NCBI GenBank assembly: GCA_024280115.1
Contig: JAJRQT010000005.1
Coordinates: 1-48,682, forward strand
Direction of reading: 5' to 3'
Source of the DNA: Bacteroidota bacterium
GTDB taxonomy: Bacteria > Bacteroidota > Bacteroidia > Cytophagales > Cyclobacteriaceae
Length of the DNA stretch: 48,682 nt
The translations under genes and the position numbers were made by a program. The notes below the pieces were generated by a model. The model saw nothing but the letters and a program-made list of their open reading frames with translations. It did not search any database and was not told the origin of the DNA. Each line of letters begins with the position of its first letter. Position 1 is the stretch's first letter. Shown here in pieces: positions 1-8,305 of the stretch.

Positions 1-161
1 ACAAAAACGTTAAAACATTGATAATCAATAGATTGAAAAAATTAGAATAAAAGCATAATAAAATATTTCAATTTCATTTGACTGCTTTCAAAATTTGGAA
101 CAAAAGTGAAAAACTCAGAATCAATTATTAGAGGTTCCCTTTTATAAACATCATTTTTATC

Positions 162-1862
162 ATGAAGATTAAACTCAATTTCAACGCCACTTTTTTTTCA
201 CTCAGCATTGTCTCCATAATAATTTTGACCTCAAATTGTAAAACAAAAACTGATGAGGCTTCTGGAATCGCAAGGCCAAATATTGTGGTGATGTTTACGG
301 ATGAACTGCAGTTCTCAGATATCGGGGTCTATGGAGGTGATTTCCCTACTCCGGAAATTGACAAATTAGCGAGTGATGGGATGAAATTTAACAATGCATA
401 TAGTACGGCTTCCATGTGTACGCCAAGTAGATTTGCCTTACTCACAGGTTTGTATCCCGGAAGATGCCAGGCCCCAACGTTTTATGCATCTAACCCGGTA
501 ACCGAGCCATATAATATTGCATGGAATACATGGATTACACCTGATCTAAAAACTTTACCACGGATATTAAGTGAAAATGGATATATCACCGGAATGGCTG
601 GTAAATGGCATATTGGTCATTTATCTGACGCAGTGAATCTACCAAAGTTAAAGAAAGATGCGGATTTGGATGATCCGGAAATAGAAAAGCAACTGATGGC
701 ACGGCAACGGATTTATGAGCAACAAGTAAAATCTGATGCTGGATTTGACAATGCCTCAAGTGTAGCATGGACAAATTTTGATAATCATCCCATCAAGGCT
801 TTGCGGTTTCATAATTTTCCGTGGATTACAAAAGGAGCTCTGAAATTTTTAGATCAACAGAAAAATGGCAGTCAACCGTTTTTCTTATATGTCACACCGA
901 CGGCCATACATGGCCCGAACCATGTTGAAGATCTGGGCAAGGATAAAACTTATACACCTGAAGGACGGCAACCAGATGTACAGCAATTTAACATCAACGA
1001 AGAAAAGCTCGGGACTTATATTAAAGATTTACCACATCATGTTTCACATCGGTATGCCGGTATAGCAAATATTGATTTTCAACTTGGATTGATCAGAAAA
1101 AAGTTAAAAGAAATTGGAAAAGAGGATAATACCATAATAGTATTTATGCCGGATCATAATATCGAACCGGGGAAAGCGACTTGTTATGAGAAAGGCATCC
1201 ATATTCCGATGATTGTTTATTGGCCGGGCATCTCAAAAGGGTCTGAGGAATCTTTTTCACTCATTTCTTCATTGGATGTTTATCCTACAATTCTAAGTGC
1301 CGCAGGTATTCAGAAAACTGATGATATGAAGTTAGATGGAACAAGTTTCATATCAGTGCTGAAGGATCCCACAAAAATGACCAGAAAGTATATTTTTGCC
1401 GAAGCAGGTTTTACAAGGTCGGTTTCGGATGGTAAGTATAAATATATTGCACTCAGGTATCCCAAATCTTTGATTAAGAAAATGGAAAATAATGAGATTA
1501 GCTATGCTCCAAGCTATGTTGAAAATTGGCCTCAGTCACATTCGGCCATAGCAATGAAGAGCTATCCTGCTTATTTTGATCAGAATCAGTTGTACGAACT
1601 GGATACTGACCCATTCGAACAAGATAACATCTACGATGAAAAAAGCCCCGTTGTACAAAAGTTAAAAACTGTATTGAGGGAACATCTCGAATCGTTTCAG
1701 CATCCATTCAATTTGAATGATGTTAAATACCTGGATTCTGAAGATTTTGAAAAGCATTATAAGGTAAACCTTACTTATGATTTGGATAATATTCCGTGGC
1801 TGAAACGTGATCATGGCAACCTATCCTGGCCTCCTCATCCGAATAGTTCCGGAGATAATTAA
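162..1862 (+). CDS. Sulfatase, lipoprotein-like, CxPSR type
   Basis: This is a sulfatase of the alkaline-phosphatase fold, expected to hydrolyse sulfate esters in the periplasm or at the cell surface. The 566 residues open with a hydrophobic signal ending in LTSNC (Cys26), which resembles a relaxed Bacteroidota lipobox. The signature CTPSR begins at Cys86, the residue oxidised to formylglycine in this family. An IHGPNH stretch and PDH later in the protein fit conserved metal and substrate residues. The usual N-terminal DD metal pair reads TDE here (Asp47, Glu48), which is a variation. The ATG at 162 gives a complete signal peptide. No SusC/SusD pair or formylglycine-generating enzyme lies nearby, so the substrate cannot be inferred. 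The family is clear but the substrate is unknown. Confidence 0.9.
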   Translation: MKIKLNFNATFFSLSIVSIIILTSNCKTKTDEASGIARPNIVVMFTDELQFSDIGVYGGDFPTPEIDKLASDGMKFNNAYSTASMCTPSRFALLTGLYPGRCQAPTFYASNPVTEPYNIAWNTWITPDLKTLPRILSENGYITGMAGKWHIGHLSDAVNLPKLKKDADLDDPEIEKQLMARQRIYEQQVKSDAGFDNASSVAWTNFDNHPIKALRFHNFPWITKGALKFLDQQKNGSQPFFLYVTPTAIHGPNHVEDLGKDKTYTPEGRQPDVQQFNINEEKLGTYIKDLPHHVSHRYAGIANIDFQLGLIRKKLKEIGKEDNTIIVFMPDHNIEPGKATCYEKGIHIPMIVYWPGISKGSEESFSLISSLDVYPTILSAAGIQKTDDMKLDGTSFISVLKDPTKMTRKYIFAEAGFTRSVSDGKYKYIALRYPKSLIKKMENNEISYAPSYVENWPQSHSAIAMKSYPAYFDQNQLYELDTDPFEQDNIYDEKSPVVQKLKTVLREHLESFQHPFNLNDVKYLDSEDFEKHYKVNLTYDLDNIPWLKRDHGNLSWPPHPNSSGDN

Positions 1863-1895
1863 GTAATTACAATATGTTGGCTCTACCACGAATTT

Positions 1896-1965
1896 AATAG
1901 AAGCTATTTGAAAAAAACCGAAGTTGGAAGTCAGAAGACCGAAGTATTAAACTGTTGAGAATCCA
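1896..1965 (+). repeat. Dispersed intergenic repeat, copy 1
   Basis: About 70 bases match the reverse complement of 14229-14297. The shared core AGTCAGAAGACCGAAGT (17 bases) is identical in both copies, and so is TTGAGAATCC downstream. The flank TATTTGAAAAA is also shared. Both copies lie in noncoding gaps, so this is a repeat and not a conserved gene segment. Confidence 0.75.
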
Positions 1966-2033
1966 GAAAAACAGGGAGCAACAGGTTTTTAACCATATCC
2001 CTCCATTTAAAAAATAATAATTAACCTCCCACT

Positions 2034-2075
2034 CCAGACTTCTGACTCTCGACTAATCACTATTTCCATTAATAT
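2034..2075 (-). repeat. Dispersed intergenic repeat, partial copy
   Basis: The stretch ACTTCTGACTCTCGA followed by TATTTCCATTAAT matches part of the copy at 14229-14297 read on the plus strand. It is therefore inverted relative to the copy at 1896-1965. The two could pair as the arms of a structure with a loop of about 70 bases. Confidence 0.55.
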
Positions 2076-2216
2076 AACTGTTGAACCATAATGTTTTTAT
2101 TAAGCGAGTTTCCAGATAATTCAGTTCATTCACAAAAATTCTAAAAGCGTTTCCGGAAAATTAATTTATTGATATATCGACTGAAATTATTGTTTTAATA
2201 TTTCTCCTCCCGCATG

Positions 2217-2233
2217 ACATGAAATATTCATGT
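2217..2233. promoter_or_regulatory. Short perfect palindrome upstream of T9SS protein
   Basis: ACATGAA-ATA-TTCATGT is a perfect 7-base inverted repeat with a 3-base spacer. It lies 81 bases before the preferred start codon of the next gene. It could be an operator, but nothing identifies a regulator. Confidence 0.25.
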
Positions 2234-2313
2234 AAAAAAGGTTTTGGTTTCTATTTTAGAAATAAACATTTTTGCAAGTTAAAGGTGGGGATAAGGATTA
2301 TAAGATCATTAGA

Positions 2314-3093
2314 TTGAAAAACAGCATATTCATTTTCATATTTTTTATTTCAATTTCAGTTTATTCCCAGAATACTGAATTTACCATGACAGGGGAATAC
2401 CAGGGGAAAAACATTTATGTACAAAATCCTTTGTCAGCAGATAAAATCAATTTTTGTACTGATGAGGTTTATTTAAATGAAAAACTGTTAAACAGATCGC
2501 CGAAAACTTCAGCTTTCGAAATTGATTTGTCTCACCTTGCAATTGGCGATCCTGTGTTTATAAAAATCGTACATAAGGATGGATGCAAACCAAAAGTTAT
2601 TAATCCACAGGTAATTAGGAGTAAAAGCAGTTTTCGTTTTTTTAATACTGTTGCCGATGCATTATCCATTCACTGGTCAACTGTTGGGGAGCTCCCTTTT
2701 GGTAAGTTTTACCTGGAGCATTACAGGAATAAAAATTGGGTGAATATTCAGACTATTTCCGGTAAAGGGTCTTTCGATTCAAATCAATATAATCTAAAAC
2801 CCGAGCACCATACCGGCGATAATAAGTACCGCGTGAAATATGTTCAAAGTGATGGTAAAATGTTCTTTTCTCAGGTTTTTAGTTATTTCAATGATGTAGA
2901 ACCCATTAGTTTTTATCCGACTCAGGTGGTGGATAGAATTACACTTTCCAGGTCAACCGAGTACTCCGTTGTCGATTCATATGGAAATCAAATAGCTAAA
3001 GGAAAGGGTAAGGAAATTGCACTTAGCAATTTAAAAGCCGGATTGTATTATCTGTATGTCGATAACAGGGAAGAAAAGTTTGTGAAAAAATAA
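2314..3093 (+). CDS. Secreted protein with type IX secretion sorting domain
   Basis: This is a secreted protein of about 259 residues with an N-terminal signal peptide (MKNSIFIFIFFISISVYSQ). Its C-terminal 65 residues have the form of a type A T9SS sorting domain: SFYPTQVVDRITLS, then a VVDSYGNQIAKG hairpin, then LSNLKAGLYYLYV and a basic tail ending in KFVKK. Proteins with this tail are exported by the signal peptidase route and then across the outer membrane by the type IX system. The central part, about residues 20-190, matches nothing I recognise. There is no in-frame ATG. TTG at 2314 gives the most compact signal peptide, and TTG at 2272 would add 14 residues. The stop abuts the stop of the convergent mtaB gene with no gap. 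Confidence 0.75.
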   Translation: MKNSIFIFIFFISISVYSQNTEFTMTGEYQGKNIYVQNPLSADKINFCTDEVYLNEKLLNRSPKTSAFEIDLSHLAIGDPVFIKIVHKDGCKPKVINPQVIRSKSSFRFFNTVADALSIHWSTVGELPFGKFYLEHYRNKNWVNIQTISGKGSFDSNQYNLKPEHHTGDNKYRVKYVQSDGKMFFSQVFSYFNDVEPISFYPTQVVDRITLSRSTEYSVVDSYGNQIAKGKGKEIALSNLKAGLYYLYVDNREEKFVKK

Positions 3094-4413
3094 TCAGGCC
3101 ATCTGCACTTTTTTATCCACCAGTTCAGCCTTCATAATGCCATTTGGCATAACTTCCGTTAATCTGACTTCAACGAGTTCGTTAATCAATTCCGGATCTA
3201 CATCTACAGCCACGCGTATATAATTATCTGAAAATCCATGAATCTTACCACCGTCAATATCTTTTTCGAATAAGATGTATGCTTTTTGGCCAGTAAATTG
3301 TTCGTAGAAAAATCTCCTTTTTTTCTCCGAAAGGGAGCGGAGCATTTTGGATCGCCTGCTTCGTTCCTGCTTTGGAACTGAATCATCCATCTCTATTGCG
3401 AGGGTATTAGGCCTTTCAGAATAGGAGAATACATGCAAATATGAAATGTCCAGCTCATTCAAAAAATTATAGGTTTCCAGGAAGTCTTTTTCAGTTTCGC
3501 CGGGGAATCCTACTATCACATCCACACCGATACAGCAGTCCGGCATTGCCTGTTTTATGAGATTAACCCTTTCCTCATATAGTTCCCTCATGTATCTCCT
3601 CCTCATGGCTTTGAGGATTTTATTGCTTCCGGATTGTAGCGGGATATGAAAATGATGAACAAATTTGACTGAACTGGAAACAAAATCGATAATTTCCCTA
3701 TTTAAAAGATTTGGTTCTATAGATGATATTCTTATCCGTTCAATCCCATTGACCTGATCCAATGCTCTGATTAAATCAATAAATCCTTCTTCTCTGATTT
3801 CATTACGGAGGCCGAAATCACCTGTATTAACTCCAGTCAGAACAATTTCTTTCACATCATTTTCCGCGATGGTCTTGGCAGATGAAATCACATTTTTTAC
3901 AGTGTCACTTCTGCTTTTCCCTCTCGCGAGTGGAATGGTACAAAATGAGCAGGTATAATCACAACCATCTTGTACCTTCAGAAAGGTTCGGGTGCGATCA
4001 TTTAGAGAATATGCATTATTGAATGCAGTCGCTTCTGAAATATCCTGAGCAAATACCTGGGTTTTAGGGTGTTTTTCAAAACCGTCAAGCAATTCTAAAA
4101 GTCTGAATTTTTCTGATGCCCCAAGCACTGCGTCCACTCCGGGGATTTCGGCAATTTCCTGAGGTTTCAATTGCGCGTAACATCCAATGATGATGATGTA
4201 TGGATTTTCAGTAACTTTCTTTGCTTCCCTCACAGCTTGCCGACACTTTTTATCGGCATTATCTGTAACAGAACAAGTGTTGATTACGAAGATATTAGGA
4301 CTCTGGTGGAATTCTACCTTTTCATAGCCATGTTGCAGAAACATCCTGATTATAGAGGATGTCTCGGAAAAATTAAGCTTACAACCTAAAGTATAGAAGG
4401 CTACTTTTTTCAT
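3094..4413 (-). CDS. mtaB: tRNA t6A37 methylthiotransferase MtaB
   Basis: MtaB is a radical-SAM methylthiotransferase that converts t6A to ms2t6A at position 37 of tRNAs reading ANN codons. The N-terminal MTTase domain shows three cluster ligands, Cys11 (TLGCKLN), Cys47 (NTCSVT) and Cys78 (GCYAQ). The radical-SAM motif CDYTCSFC supplies Cys151, Cys155 and Cys158. A TRAM domain forms the last 65 residues or so. The 439-residue length and the TLGCKLN opening separate MtaB from its paralogues MiaB and RimO. The ATG at 4413 was chosen over an in-frame TTG at 4422 because it gives the family's usual MKKVAFYTLGCK start. The gene appears monocistronic and converges end to end with the T9SS protein gene. 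Confidence 0.93.
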   Translation of the reverse strand: MKKVAFYTLGCKLNFSETSSIIRMFLQHGYEKVEFHQSPNIFVINTCSVTDNADKKCRQAVREAKKVTENPYIIIIGCYAQLKPQEIAEIPGVDAVLGASEKFRLLELLDGFEKHPKTQVFAQDISEATAFNNAYSLNDRTRTFLKVQDGCDYTCSFCTIPLARGKSRSDTVKNVISSAKTIAENDVKEIVLTGVNTGDFGLRNEIREEGFIDLIRALDQVNGIERIRISSIEPNLLNREIIDFVSSSVKFVHHFHIPLQSGSNKILKAMRRRYMRELYEERVNLIKQAMPDCCIGVDVIVGFPGETEKDFLETYNFLNELDISYLHVFSYSERPNTLAIEMDDSVPKQERSRRSKMLRSLSEKKRRFFYEQFTGQKAYILFEKDIDGGKIHGFSDNYIRVAVDVDPELINELVEVRLTEVMPNGIMKAELVDKKVQMA

Positions 4414-4499
4414 AGCCCGCAAAATTAATGTCTTAATACTGATATTTGTTTTTTTTTAGCAAAAGATTTATAATTAACAGATAGATTTGAATGCTAAAA

Positions 4500-4537
4500 G
4501 ATTGAATAAAGATTGAAAGGATTGAGAGGATTGAAAT
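4500..4537 (+). repeat. Short tandem GATTGA repeat
   Basis: Four consecutive units begin with GATTGA: one of 11 bases, then GATTGAAAG, GATTGAGAG and GATTGAAAT. TCAATC at 4549-4554 can pair with any unit to make a weak hairpin. Confidence 0.5.
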
Positions 4538-4822
4538 ATCAATTTTAATCAATCTTATTTGGTCCTGGCTTGTTAGGGTTTGGTAATTTCTTTATAAGAA
4601 AGTAAATCCTTGAATTCTTTTACATTTGTCCACTGCGCTTAGGCGCCAATTGATAACTATGCTTTTGTCCGCATTTGTAGCATATTGAGAATTTCCACCC
4701 ATTGGAGTTTGCTCATTTTATTATGTTGGAAAGTCAATTCAGGGCTTTACTTTAAAACAAATATATCGATAGAAAAATTTAACTTTCTCCAAATTATTAC
4801 GAGGGCAAGTTCAAATACTGCT

Positions 4823-4830
4823 TAGATTTG
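4823..4830 (+). promoter_or_regulatory. Candidate Bacteroidota -7 box
   Basis: TAGATTTG matches TAnnTTTG exactly and lies 57 bases before the start codon of the downstream gene. No TTG sits at the expected -33 spacing, so the assignment rests on the -7 box alone. Confidence 0.35.
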
Positions 4831-4887
4831 GTAATTAAAATGGATATAACCAAGTTTATGCTTTATAAAACAGATAAAACCTAAATT

Positions 4888-5472
4888 ATGAAATTACTGT
4901 ACATTTTTATTTTCCTTTTAACCTCCTCCATCTTTGTTCATGGACAAAGTGTAATTGTTGACGAAGGATCTGGTGTTGGTCCGTTAAAGCTTGGTCAGTC
5001 TTTTGAAGAAGTAGTTGATATACTTGGATTTGAAGGTAACCTTAAAACATATGATGACTATCTTGATGAAGAATTATTCAGTGAGGACCCGGATATAGCT
5101 TTGGAGTGCGCGATAGGTTTTGATTATTATATTAAATACCAGCATCTTTTAACAATTCCCGTATCGTATGTTTTTTTTAAAGATAATAAAATCACACAGA
5201 TCAAAGTATCAAGTTTCCCTGAGTATTATTTTGCAATTGCCAAGGAAACCAAAACCGGAAAAGGAGTAAATTTTTGGTCTGACAGGCTGAGTGTTGTTGA
5301 GGCGTATGGTGAGCCGGATCTCGAAGTTAAATACGATAGCTTTATTCTCGATTCCTATTTTTATTTTAAGGAGGGGATCACCGTAAATTTAAGAGCTGAT
5401 AATTACCGTACAGCCCACATTTATTATTCCCCGGATCAGGATTTGATCGATAGCTTTAGCAATAGATTTTAA
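4888..5472 (+). CDS. Secreted protein of unknown function
   Basis: This is a 194-residue protein with a clear signal peptide (MKLLYIFIFLLTSSIFVHGQS), so it is likely periplasmic. The mature part opens with SGVGPLKLGQSFEEVVDILG. This GPLKLGQ-x-EEV-x-LG pattern occurs in small secreted proteins whose repeats run from a beta strand into a helix, somewhat like the BamE/SmpA fold. I cannot assign a family. A second related segment, SVVEAYGEPDLEVKYDS, looks like another such unit. No catalytic motif is visible. The gene stands alone, and its stop codon overlaps the convergent histidine kinase gene by 4 bases. The coding call is firm but the function is unknown. Confidence 0.75.
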   Translation: MKLLYIFIFLLTSSIFVHGQSVIVDEGSGVGPLKLGQSFEEVVDILGFEGNLKTYDDYLDEELFSEDPDIALECAIGFDYYIKYQHLLTIPVSYVFFKDNKITQIKVSSFPEYYFAIAKETKTGKGVNFWSDRLSVVEAYGEPDLEVKYDSFILDSYFYFKEGITVNLRADNYRTAHIYYSPDQDLIDSFSNRF

Positions 5473-7241
5473 TTTATTTTTATCTTTTGGGATAATTTAA
5501 CATCACTTAATTCTTGCGAGAATTTGTGATCAGGTAATTCAATGACAATTTGTGTGCCTTTTCCATAAATAGAATTTACTGTTATGGTTCCATTTAATTT
5601 GTTGATCATTTCTTTTACTATATAAAGACCTATTCCGGAACCCTTTGATCGCTCAGATGCCCGGAAGAATATATCAAAGATTTTGTGCAGCAGCTCAGCC
5701 CTGATCCCCTCACCATTATCTTCAATAATCAATAGAAAATGTTCATTTTCCCGCAAAGCAGATATGCGTAACCATGAGGATTCACTTCTTAAATCAGAGA
5801 ATTTACAGGCATTGGAAAATAAGTTTTTGAGGATTACTTTAAGTCGGAATGGGTCGGAGATTACCTCAAAATCATTTGCAATAGATACTTGAATATCAAT
5901 TTTATCAAGATCTTCGCACAGATCATGATTTTTAATAACTTCCTCTATTAAATAATTTAAGTTGATTTCCCTGAGGGTTTTTTCAGTCCGGATATTTTTA
6001 GAAAAGTCGAGAATATCTTCTGTGAATTCATCCAGGCGATGAATGCGGTCCTTCATCAGGTAAAGACATTCAAATATTTCTTTTTTATTTTTTGATTTTT
6101 CAGCAATGTTGATTAGGCCGAGAATGGATGTTAAAGGAGCCCTGAGATCATGCGAGGCACTATAAACAAAATTATCTAATTCCAGGTTTGTTTTTTCCAG
6201 CATTTGATTTTGTTTTCTTATGCGCTCTTCAGCCAGTTTCCTTTCATGTATCCTGATGATAGACCCAACCATTCGAACCGGTTTTCCGGAATTATCCCAA
6301 ATAGCCTGTCCGGCATCCGAAAACCATTCATATAATCCATCCCTGGTTCGCAATCTGAGTTCTACAGAATATGTCCTACCATTGATGAGATGATTTTTAA
6401 GGGTATGCTTAATCCTTTCCCTATCTTTGGGGTGAATAAACTCATAAAAGCCATCTATATTAAAACCTTCCAATTCATCAGCTCCATAGCCTAGAAGTTT
6501 CTTCCACATTGGAGCATGATATATCTTATTGTGCTCTATGTCCCAATCATAAATCCCAGCGTTAGAACCTTGAATGGCCAATTCGAATCTTTGCTTGCTT
6601 GCCTTAAGTTCATCGGTGATTTTGATAAGATTTTTGTCTTTTCTGATGAGATTTGATTCTATGTTTTGATTGAGTTTGATAAGGAAAATGATGATTAATA
6701 CACTAGCCAAAATAGAAATCAGATAGTGGACTAAAAAATTAGTTACTTCTAATCCTTCTGAAGTTGGACGTATTGGAAGCAAAGGCATCTCATAAAAGTA
6801 AACTATGATAAATGCACCAATTGAGATCAAAGTAAAGATTATTCCTTTGTAAATATCCTTATAATCAAAAAGAGCAAATGCAGCTATCGTTAAAGGGAAA
6901 AAATTAAAATAATTTCCATTGTCCACGGGTTCAGTCGCGCTGAATACAAATATTATCAATAGTGTTGATGCAAGCAGTATCATTTTTGCAACACTATATC
7001 TACCGGTTCGATTAAGAGAAAAGGCTAAGACAGCAAAACAGATGAGGGTAAAATAATATGGAAGTGCGTTAAATGTTCCTAAATACGCATCGAAGATGAT
7101 GTAAAAAATGCCAATAAACAGTACTAAAATGCTGAGATAACCCGTCAGCACTGCTCTTTTAAAAACACTGTCTGAAGTAATAAGATAATGTTCGCCTAAA
7201 ATAAGGCGATGAGAAAACTCCTCCAATTTGTGGGTGAACAT
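5469..7241 (-). CDS. PAS-domain membrane sensor histidine kinase
   Basis: This 590-residue hybrid sensor has an N-terminal membrane module of about six hydrophobic segments (residues 32-190). A PAS domain with PAC tail follows at about 212-335, with motifs of the PAS_3 type (WDIEHNKIYHAP, FIHPKDRERI, ELRLRTRDGLYEWF). HisKA comes next with the phosphoacceptor His364 in SASHDLRAPL, then a HATPase_c domain with N box (NLFSNACKFS), G1 (DNGEGI) and G2 (GSGIGLYIVKEM). It should autophosphorylate in response to a membrane or PAS signal. No response regulator is adjacent, so it is an orphan kinase whose partner must be elsewhere. Its 3' end overlaps the convergent secreted-protein gene by 4 bases. 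The signal is unknown. Confidence 0.92.
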   Translation of the reverse strand: MFTHKLEEFSHRLILGEHYLITSDSVFKRAVLTGYLSILVLFIGIFYIIFDAYLGTFNALPYYFTLICFAVLAFSLNRTGRYSVAKMILLASTLLIIFVFSATEPVDNGNYFNFFPLTIAAFALFDYKDIYKGIIFTLISIGAFIIVYFYEMPLLPIRPTSEGLEVTNFLVHYLISILASVLIIIFLIKLNQNIESNLIRKDKNLIKITDELKASKQRFELAIQGSNAGIYDWDIEHNKIYHAPMWKKLLGYGADELEGFNIDGFYEFIHPKDRERIKHTLKNHLINGRTYSVELRLRTRDGLYEWFSDAGQAIWDNSGKPVRMVGSIIRIHERKLAEERIRKQNQMLEKTNLELDNFVYSASHDLRAPLTSILGLINIAEKSKNKKEIFECLYLMKDRIHRLDEFTEDILDFSKNIRTEKTLREINLNYLIEEVIKNHDLCEDLDKIDIQVSIANDFEVISDPFRLKVILKNLFSNACKFSDLRSESSWLRISALRENEHFLLIIEDNGEGIRAELLHKIFDIFFRASERSKGSGIGLYIVKEMINKLNGTITVNSIYGKGTQIVIELPDHKFSQELSDVKLSQKIKIN

Positions 7242-7379
7242 GAAAAAAAATCAATGTAATATGTAAAAAAATGATAATTTTTCAATAATCAAATTGCAGA
7301 GCAGTATTTATTTATAAAACTCAGAATCATTCGTTCTTTTACACAAGAATGGGTGAGAGGAATAATTTGCTTTTAATGA

Positions 7380-7411
7380 TTGTACAATAGATTGTCTTTT
7401 CAATATATTTG
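7380..7411 (+). promoter_or_regulatory. Promoter of tRNA-Pro
   Basis: TTG at 7380-7382 and TATATTTG at 7404-7411 are separated by 21 bases. This fits the Bacteroidota -33/-7 pattern (TTG, 17-23 bases, TAnnTTTG). The -7 box ends 10 bases before the mature tRNA, which leaves a very short leader. Confidence 0.65.
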
Positions 7412-7421
7412 TATCGAAAAT

Positions 7422-7495
7422 CGGGATGTAGCGCAGTCCGGTAGCGTACCTCGTTCGGGACGAGGGGGTCGCAGGTTCAAATCCTGCTATCCCGA
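7422..7495 (+). tRNA. tRNA-Pro (anticodon CGG)
   Basis: The 74 bases fold into a full cloverleaf. The acceptor stem is CGGGATG/TATCCCG with discriminator A, the D stem is GCGC/GCGT, and the anticodon stem is CCTCG/CGAGG with loop TTCGGGA, giving anticodon CGG that reads CCG proline codons. The T arm is GCAGG-TTCAAAT-CCTGC. The C1-G72 pair is typical of bacterial tRNA-Pro. CCA is not encoded. The gene stands alone, with a promoter directly upstream and a terminator hairpin 23 bases downstream. Confidence 0.95.
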
Positions 7496-7518
7496 CATTT
7501 CAACATCCAATTGTAGAT

Positions 7519-7552
7519 AAAACCTTCTAAATCGTATGATTTAGAAGGTTTT
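7519..7552 (+). terminator. Hairpin terminator after tRNA-Pro
   Basis: AAAACCTTCTAAATC and GATTTAGAAGGTTTT form a perfect 15-base stem around a GTAT loop. The descending arm ends in TTTT, with another TTTT run just after. It fits a Rho-independent terminator for the tRNA. Confidence 0.75.
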
Positions 7553-7864
7553 GTGTTTTCACGCCTATAAAAATAGTCAATGAAAGCAATTGCCGAATTG
7601 AAAAATTCTGTGAATTAAACAATTTATACACTTGTAACCCCAGGACAATTGGGTTTAGTAAAAATTTAACATCTCGAACCTCGGTCTGTGGCTCACAGAC
7701 CGAAAATTTTGATTGTTAAATTGTCTGTGAGCCACAGTCCATGGAATTTGCTTTAAACCCCATTGCCCTACCTGTAACCGGGTGTTGTATTTTTACTTTG
7801 TAAAAATTGTTATTGGAATTACATTTCTTTCAGGATTACTGAAGCCAGCAAACGCAACTTTCAG
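7553..7864. other. Intergenic region with palindromic element
   Basis: No gene is evident between the tRNA terminator and the DUF1801 pseudogene. The stretch is dominated by the inverted-repeat element described separately. Confidence 0.6.
7630..7790. repeat. Nested palindromic repeat element
   Basis: Two arms, at about 7640-7703 and 7722-7770, are imperfect reverse complements of each other. The outer parts pair CAATTGGGTTTA with TAAACCCCATTG. Each inner part is itself a hairpin: TCGGTCTGTG-GCT-CACAGACCGA (perfect 10-base stem, 7681-7703) and CTGTG-AGC-CACAG (7725-7737). The whole could form one long cruciform or structured RNA. Its form resembles a small non-autonomous repeat. Confidence 0.6.
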
Positions 7865-8285
7865 TTATTTGGAATTGTGGTCAGAGTTGAAATAATTGAC
7901 AGAAGCTTCGATTAATTCTTTTAATACTTGTAAATCAATATCCTCCAGCATGCTTACGTAAAGGCAGGATTTCCCTGTTTTAAATATACCAAGATGGTTC
8001 AATATTTCATTGTATCTGCTGAAACCGGTATGATATATAAGGCCAGGCTTTGCTTTCTTGGAGAAAAACCGGCAACAAACCAATCGCCCTCCATACCACT
8101 TGCGTATTTATAGAGATAGTTGCCAAAACCAATGATGCTTGTTCCCCACATTTTAGGTTCAGATTTTGTGATATTTTTAATGATGCCAGCACCATAAAAG
8201 AATCCTTTTTCCTCTTCTCGTTTTCAATACTATTTGATAAGGCTTCTACACTCACATTATTTTTTTTGGTTTTTAATTCCGCCAT
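7865..8285 (-). pseudogene. DUF1801 family protein, two frameshifts
   Basis: Three reading frames in succession encode one DUF1801 (YdhG-like) protein of about 140 residues. The ATG at 8285 starts MAELKTKKNNVSVEALSN and runs on to KKDSFMVL. Near 8182-8193 the match moves to another frame, which reads SEPKMWGTSIIGFGNYLY and then GDWFVAGFSPRKQSLALYII. Near 8025-8036 it moves again, to YHTGFSRYNEILNHLG, then KTGKSCLYVSMLEDIDLQVL and the stop at 7865. All hallmark blocks of the family are present, so the damage is two small indels and not gross decay. Either the gene is recently inactivated or the assembly has two errors. The family's function is not established. The aqpZ terminator lies just upstream. 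Confidence 0.85.
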
Positions 8286-8305
8286 GGCCAATCATTAATT
8301 TAATA

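Larger units (their letters stand above)
1863..2313. other. Intergenic region with repeat element
   Basis: No coding sequence is evident here. The first 210 bases hold two inverted arms of a dispersed repeat, and a short perfect palindrome lies further on; both are listed separately. The remainder is AT-rich and presumably contains the promoter of the downstream secreted protein, but I could not find an exact TAnnTTTG box. Confidence 0.6.
4414..4887. other. Intergenic region
   Basis: No gene is evident. It holds the divergent upstream regions of mtaB and the next secreted protein, a short tandem repeat at 4500-4537 and one -7 box candidate at 4823-4830. The rest shows nothing recognisable. 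Confidence 0.6.

Noticed and set aside
90..97. AAAATTTG as a -7 box of the first sulfatase
   Set aside because: The required first T is replaced by A and no second element supports it.
8050..8298. Plus-strand frame of about 80 codons opposite the DUF1801 pseudogene
   Set aside because: It is antisense to a recognisable protein family and has no family features of its own.
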